From positions 1 to 10,422 of the forward strand of contig JAJYSL010000147.1 in the NCBI GenBank assembly GCA_021793595.1: 10,422 nt of DNA. Direction: 5' to 3'. The notes under the pieces were generated by a model. The model saw only the letters and a list, made by a program, of their open reading frames with translations, made no database searches and was not told the DNA's origin. This stretch comes from Acidobacteriota bacterium (GTDB taxonomy: Bacteria; Acidobacteriota; Terriglobia; Terriglobales; Acidobacteriaceae). Shown here one piece after another: positions 7,931 to 10,422 of the stretch. How positions within the stretch are numbered: the first letter of the stretch is position 1; every line of letters starts with the position of its first letter. A program made the translations under genes and the position numbers.

Positions 7931-8071
7931 ACTCCGTTTTGCGCCCAAGTTCTTTTCTCAGCGCTCTCAGAACGTGGCCGGGCGGGTCCTCACGGCGGTA
8001 TTCCCACCATATACCCAGGCAGGCAGACTTGCCTAGCGAGTGGCTCTACGCAGTCCCTGAAAAAGTTTTGG

Positions 8072-8096
8072 AAAGATTCACAAAATCTCAATCTTT
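8072..8096. repeat. Inverted repeat AAAGATT-N11-AATCTTT upstream of phoU
   Basis: Perfect seven-base arms lie at 8072-8078 and 8090-8096. The left arm can also pair with a second AATCT at 8084-8088, since AATCT occurs twice in tandem (8084-8088 and 8090-8094). It lies 45 bases before the phoU start, in an otherwise AT-rich patch. It may be a repressor or activator operator or a leader hairpin. Confidence 0.4.
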
Positions 8097-8130
8097 GTAG
8101 CGACAATTTGGTGTATTCTTCACGGGCCGG

Positions 8131-8136
8131 GGAGGA
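8131..8136 (+). promoter_or_regulatory. Strong ribosome binding site of phoU
   Basis: GGAGGA, preceded by two further G, stands five bases before the GTG at 8142. It is the best Shine-Dalgarno match in the window and fixes the non-ATG start of phoU. Confidence 0.8.
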
Positions 8137-8141
8137 ATCGC

Positions 8142-8813
8142 GTGCCGCGCATACATTACCAGCAGCAGCTGGCGCACTTAAAAGACAACCTACTGGCCAT
8201 GGCCGCGCTGGCGCAACAGACCATGGATTGCGCCATGGACGGCTACCTTAAAGCCGATACGATCCTGCTGCACCACGTGCTGGAAAATGAAACGGCCATC
8301 AATGCCGCCGAGCGTTCTGTCGACGAAATGGCCTACGATCTGATGGCGATGGAGCAGCCCATGGCCATCGATTTGCGGTTTCTGCTGGCCGTCATTAAGA
8401 TCAATGGCGACTTGGAACGGATCGGAGATCAGTCAGTCAACATCGCCGAACGCGCTACCGAAATGTTACAAATGCCCCATGCAGAGCTGCCCGTAAACCT
8501 GCACGATCTGGGCGAAATGACCGAGCGAATGATCCGCTTGGCCCTGCAGTCTTTACTGGATGGAGACGTGACGATGGCCAAGTCCGTTCTTACTATGGAT
8601 GACGAAGTGGATCGAATGAACCGCGAGGTCCACGAGACAATGATTCGCACGATTCAGCAGCATCCCGAATGGACAGAACAGGCGCTGAATACCATTATCA
8701 TTTCACGCAACCTGGAACGGATCGGCGACCATGCGACAAACATCGCCGAAGACGTCATTTTTTGGGTTCACGGGGCAGATGTGCGGCATCAACTGAATTT
8801 GGCGATCGATTAA
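8142..8813 (+). CDS. phoU: Phosphate-specific transport system accessory protein PhoU
   Basis: This 223-residue all-helical cytoplasmic protein is a negative regulator of phosphate signalling; in characterised bacteria it links the PstSCAB transporter to the PhoR/PhoB two-component system. The two tandem three-helix PhoU repeats are clear. Each carries the metal-binding acidic signature, 'DLERIGDQSVNIAE' (90-103) and 'NLERIGDHATNIAED' (190-204). Length is close to the usual 220-240. Start is GTG, chosen because of the strong GGAGGA site. The gene stands alone: upstream lies the divergent fad operon and downstream, 120 bases away, marR. Pst transporter genes and phoR/phoB are absent from the window, so it is either an isolated phoU acting with a distant Pst system or a paralogue with another role. 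Confidence 0.94.
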   Translation: MPRIHYQQQLAHLKDNLLAMAALAQQTMDCAMDGYLKADTILLHHVLENETAINAAERSVDEMAYDLMAMEQPMAIDLRFLLAVIKINGDLERIGDQSVNIAERATEMLQMPHAELPVNLHDLGEMTERMIRLALQSLLDGDVTMAKSVLTMDDEVDRMNREVHETMIRTIQQHPEWTEQALNTIIISRNLERIGDHATNIAEDVIFWVHGADVRHQLNLAID

Positions 8814-8827
8814 GCTAATCGGCAAGG

Positions 8828-8845
8828 ACAGAACAGGGTGTCTGT
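8828..8845. repeat. Imperfect hairpin/inverted repeat between phoU and marR
   Basis: ACAG-A-ACA (8828-8835) can pair with TGTCTGT (8839-8845) across a GGG loop with one bulged A. It starts 14 bases after the phoU stop and 38 bases before the candidate marR promoter element. It could be a weak terminator for phoU, though only a distant TTTT follows, or part of a MarR operator. Confidence 0.25.
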
Positions 8846-8882
8846 ACTAATCCTTTTGAGAGCCCTGAAGAGCAAATTCATC

Positions 8883-8891
8883 TGCTATAAC
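8883..8891 (+). promoter_or_regulatory. Candidate extended -10 promoter of marR
   Basis: TGCTATAAC combines the TGn extension with a five-of-six -10 box (TATAAC, 8886-8891), 42 bases before the marR ATG. No good -35 box stands 16-18 bases upstream; TTGAGA at 8856-8861 is 24 bases away. Extended -10 promoters can do without one. Confidence 0.4.
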
Positions 8892-8933
8892 AACCCTAGA
8901 GCGGCAGCGACAGCCGGTGAATAGGACATCCTG

Positions 8934-9491
8934 ATGACCGCCCCACCGGATCCACGAACTCGTGCAGCAAGCCACCAACCGCGCAGCAAGACAGTCCTCC
9001 AGACCGGAAGCAAAACAGGCCAACTGCAGAAAGAACTCCGACAGACGAAATCCTTTGAAAGCCTACATGCGGAGGCCTTTCTAAACCTGGTGCGAACAGC
9101 CGACCAGTTGCAGCACGCGCTGCATTTAAAGCTGAAGCCCTACGGCATTACCGAAACACAGTACAACTCTCTGCGCATCTTGCGCGGAGCTGGAAAGCAT
9201 GGGTTGACCTGCGCGGAAATAGGGGTGCGCCTGATCAGTCAAGATCCTGACATCACCCGCCTATTGGGGAGGCTGGAGCGGCAGGGCCTGGTGCATAGAG
9301 AACGCGGCGTGAAGGATCGCCGGTTGGTGCTAACGAAGATCACAAGCGTCGGATTAGATAGATTGAAAGAGCTGGATCCGGTGGTAGCCGCCACAGTGAA
9401 AGAGCTTCTGGCCCATCTTTCCAAGGAAGAGCTGAGAACAATGATTGGCTTGCTTGAGCGGGCTCGATGCAAGGTCGCGTCCGTGAGCTAA
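8934..9491 (+). CDS. MarR-family transcriptional regulator
   Basis: This 185-residue regulator would bind DNA as a dimer through a winged helix. The MarR core covers about residues 44-180: helix 'AEAFLNLVRTADQLQHALH' (46-64), 'YGITETQYNSLRIL' (70-83), helix-turn-helix around 91-120 with a recognition helix near 104-117, then the beta wing with the family 'KDRR' motif (127-130), and a C-terminal dimerisation helix. Some 43 residues precede the core, rich in Arg, Lys, Ser, Thr and Gln and probably unstructured; most MarR proteins are near 140-150 residues, so this extension is unusual. The ATG has an AGGA site about seven bases upstream. The gene is apparently monocistronic, downstream of phoU and converging on a response regulator gene. 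Ligand and targets are unknown. MarR proteins often control a neighbouring gene, but no divergent partner is adjacent here. Confidence 0.9.
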   Translation: MTAPPDPRTRAASHQPRSKTVLQTGSKTGQLQKELRQTKSFESLHAEAFLNLVRTADQLQHALHLKLKPYGITETQYNSLRILRGAGKHGLTCAEIGVRLISQDPDITRLLGRLERQGLVHRERGVKDRRLVLTKITSVGLDRLKELDPVVAATVKELLAHLSKEELRTMIGLLERARCKVASVS

Positions 9492-9503
9492 TTCACCCGC
9501 AGT

Positions 9504-9549
9504 GGGGTCGCGTTCGATGACCCGTCGCAATCACGGGCGAACGCGCCCC
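9504..9549. terminator. Long GC-rich hairpin at the marR/response regulator convergence
   Basis: GGGG (9504-9507) pairs with CCCC (9546-9549), CGCGTTCG (9509-9516) with CGAACGCG (9538-9545), and CCCGT (9521-9525) with ACGGG (9533-9537). This makes 17 base pairs in all, with a bulged T at 9508, a four-base bulge at 9517-9520 and a seven-base loop. It starts 13 bases after the marR stop. The right half lies in the last codons of the opposing gene, whose stop overlaps the loop edge. There is no T-run on either strand, so it is a bidirectional terminator or mRNA-end protecting hairpin of a non-classical kind. Confidence 0.6.
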
Positions 9550-10370
9550 GCGTTAATCTCCTGCACTGCTCCTTTGCTCACACCAGAATTTGCAGCCGGC
9601 TGCTTCAAAAGCTGATGGTGGAGGCAATACAACGCCAATTCGAGACGATCCGAGACTCCAAGTTTGTCGTAAATCTTACGAAGATAGTTTTTCACCACCT
9701 GTTCGGTGGTTCCAATCTTGTAGGCAATTTCTTTGTTGCGCATTCCCTGGGTAACGCAGGCGATAATGGAAAGCTCTTTGGGCGAAAGGCGCGGCTGCAA
9801 CCGCGGATTAGTCAATGCGCTGGCTTCAGAGCGGTAAGCCTCAATCACCCAGCTAACCGACTGATTGTCAATCCAAGTCTCGCCGTCGGCAATTTTACGG
9901 ACGCATCGAATCAGCAGGTCGGGAGAAATGGAACGCGAGATGACGCCGCGAACCCCACGGCGATACAAATCGACTATAAAATTCTCGCTATTCTCACTGA
10001 CTTGAACCACCAGCTTCGCATTGGGGGCACGGCGCAACAGGTCAGGGATGGCTTCCGCCTGCCCTGAGATCATGCCTCCATCAAGCAATACAATATCGGA
10101 GGGAAACCGTTCCAGCGCAGCCAGCAACCCGGGATAGTTCTCCGCCTGCGCAACCACGCGCATATCGTCTTCCACCGCAAAAATCTTGCGGATTCCCACG
10201 CGATAGATAGCCTGAGAGTCTGCCAGAATGATGCGAATTCCGGAGGTCTCAGGAGAGACCATTTGTGAGTTCGGTTCTGGACCAAGAGGGGCCTTGGACT
10301 CGGAAAGCGGATCGGAGTCAAGGAGTGAATTCGTTTTTTTCTTACTGACATCGGCAGAAAATACAGCCAT
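9531..10370 (-). CDS. NarL/LuxR-type response regulator with atypical receiver
   Basis: This 279-residue DNA-binding regulator has a tail of about 43 residues rich in Ser, Pro and Lys, a receiver domain (about 44-165) and a LuxR-type helix-turn-helix (about 194-254: 'LSPKELSIIACVTQGMRNKE' then 'EIAYKIG' and 'VVKNYLRKIYDKLGVSDRLEL'). The phospho-acceptor is probably Asp97 in 'IVLLDGGM'. The usual acidic pair is reduced to Asp51-Ser52 ('ILADSQ'), Ser125 is at the Thr/Ser switch position, and the conserved Lys is replaced by Arg146 ('GVISRS'). Phosphorylation may therefore be weak or lost. I chose the ATG at 10370 because GAGG stands five bases upstream; a TTG at 10403 would add 11 residues without a ribosome binding site. 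No histidine kinase is in the window. It converges on marR, sharing a hairpin at the 3' end. Targets are unknown. Confidence 0.9.
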   Translation of the reverse strand: MAVFSADVSKKKTNSLLDSDPLSESKAPLGPEPNSQMVSPETSGIRIILADSQAIYRVGIRKIFAVEDDMRVVAQAENYPGLLAALERFPSDIVLLDGGMISGQAEAIPDLLRRAPNAKLVVQVSENSENFIVDLYRRGVRGVISRSISPDLLIRCVRKIADGETWIDNQSVSWVIEAYRSEASALTNPRLQPRLSPKELSIIACVTQGMRNKEIAYKIGTTEQVVKNYLRKIYDKLGVSDRLELALYCLHHQLLKQPAANSGVSKGAVQEINAGRVRP

Positions 10371-10422
10371 GCGTGCCTCAGGAAAGCATTTCGTAGTTAT
10401 CAATTACAGTGGCAACTTCCAC

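Larger units (their letters stand above)
7832..8141. promoter_or_regulatory. Divergent intergenic region between the fad operon and phoU
   Basis: These 310 bases contain no credible gene and must hold the promoters of both the leftward fad operon and rightward phoU. Visible within it are a candidate minus-strand promoter (7902-7930), a GTTCT-N15-AGAAC inverted repeat (7949-7973), a short AGGCA/TGCCT hairpin (8021-8034), an AT-rich stretch with a 7-11-7 inverted repeat (8072-8096) and the phoU ribosome binding site. I could not find a copy of the Bacillus FadR operator (TGAATGA...TCATTCA). Confidence 0.6.

Noticed and set aside
7832..7948. 39-residue N-terminal extension of the flavin protein from TTG 7948
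   Set aside because: It has no ribosome binding site, is unlike the family, and covers the best candidate promoter of the operon. The ATG at 7831 is preferred.
7949..7973. GTTCT-N15-AGAAC inverted repeat
   Set aside because: Five-base arms with a poorly matched centre are expected by chance in a 310-base region; it is too weak to call an operator.
8021..8034. AGGCA-gact-TGCCT hairpin in the divergent region
   Set aside because: It has only five base pairs with no T-run, and it lies between two divergent genes where no terminator is expected.
7832..8141. Bacillus-type FadR operator upstream of the fad operon
   Set aside because: I searched by eye for TGAATGA-N-TCATTCA-like palindromes and found none, so regulation by a FadR of that type is not supported.

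Overview
The window looks like a chromosomal segment of a moderately GC-rich soil-type bacterium, most likely an Acidobacteriota (Terriglobia-like). This is inferred from gene content and protein character: an MacB/FtsX-type permease of the kind abundant in that phylum, a Bacillus-like fadNAE set and a NarL-type regulator with an unusual receiver. No rRNA or other phylogenetic marker is present, so the placement is tentative. There is no sign of an insertion sequence, phage, CRISPR array or tRNA.

Layout. (1) Positions 3-842 (+) hold the C-terminal end of an ABC transporter permease cut by the window edge. (2) Positions 896-7831 (-) hold five genes closely spaced on one strand, read right to left: a flavin-reductase-like FMN-binding protein, fadN (3-hydroxyacyl-CoA dehydrogenase/enoyl-CoA hydratase), fadA (thiolase), fadE (VLCAD-type acyl-CoA dehydrogenase) and a CobB-type sirtuin. 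Gaps are 53, 20, 42 and 38 bases. (3) Positions 7832-8141 are a 310-base divergent intergenic region. (4) phoU (+, 8142-8813) and a MarR-family regulator (+, 8934-9491) follow. (5) A NarL/LuxR-type response regulator (-, 9531-10370) converges on marR, with a long GC-rich hairpin at the junction.

How the genes fit together. fadE, fadN and fadA together cover one complete turn of fatty acid beta-oxidation: FAD-dependent dehydrogenation, hydration, NAD-dependent oxidation and thiolytic cleavage. The order fadN-fadA-fadE matches the fadNAE operon of Bacillus subtilis. The two flanking members are the unusual part. The sirtuin carries the Tyr/Arg pair typical of class III lysine desuccinylases/demalonylases. 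It would be made with enzymes whose acyl-CoA intermediates can acylate lysines, so a built-in protein deacylation or feedback step is a reasonable hypothesis. The flavin-reductase-like protein at the head may serve flavin supply or redox; this is not shown. phoU, marR and the response regulator appear to be separately transcribed single genes. MarR or the response regulator could control the fad operon, but the sequence gives no direct proof.
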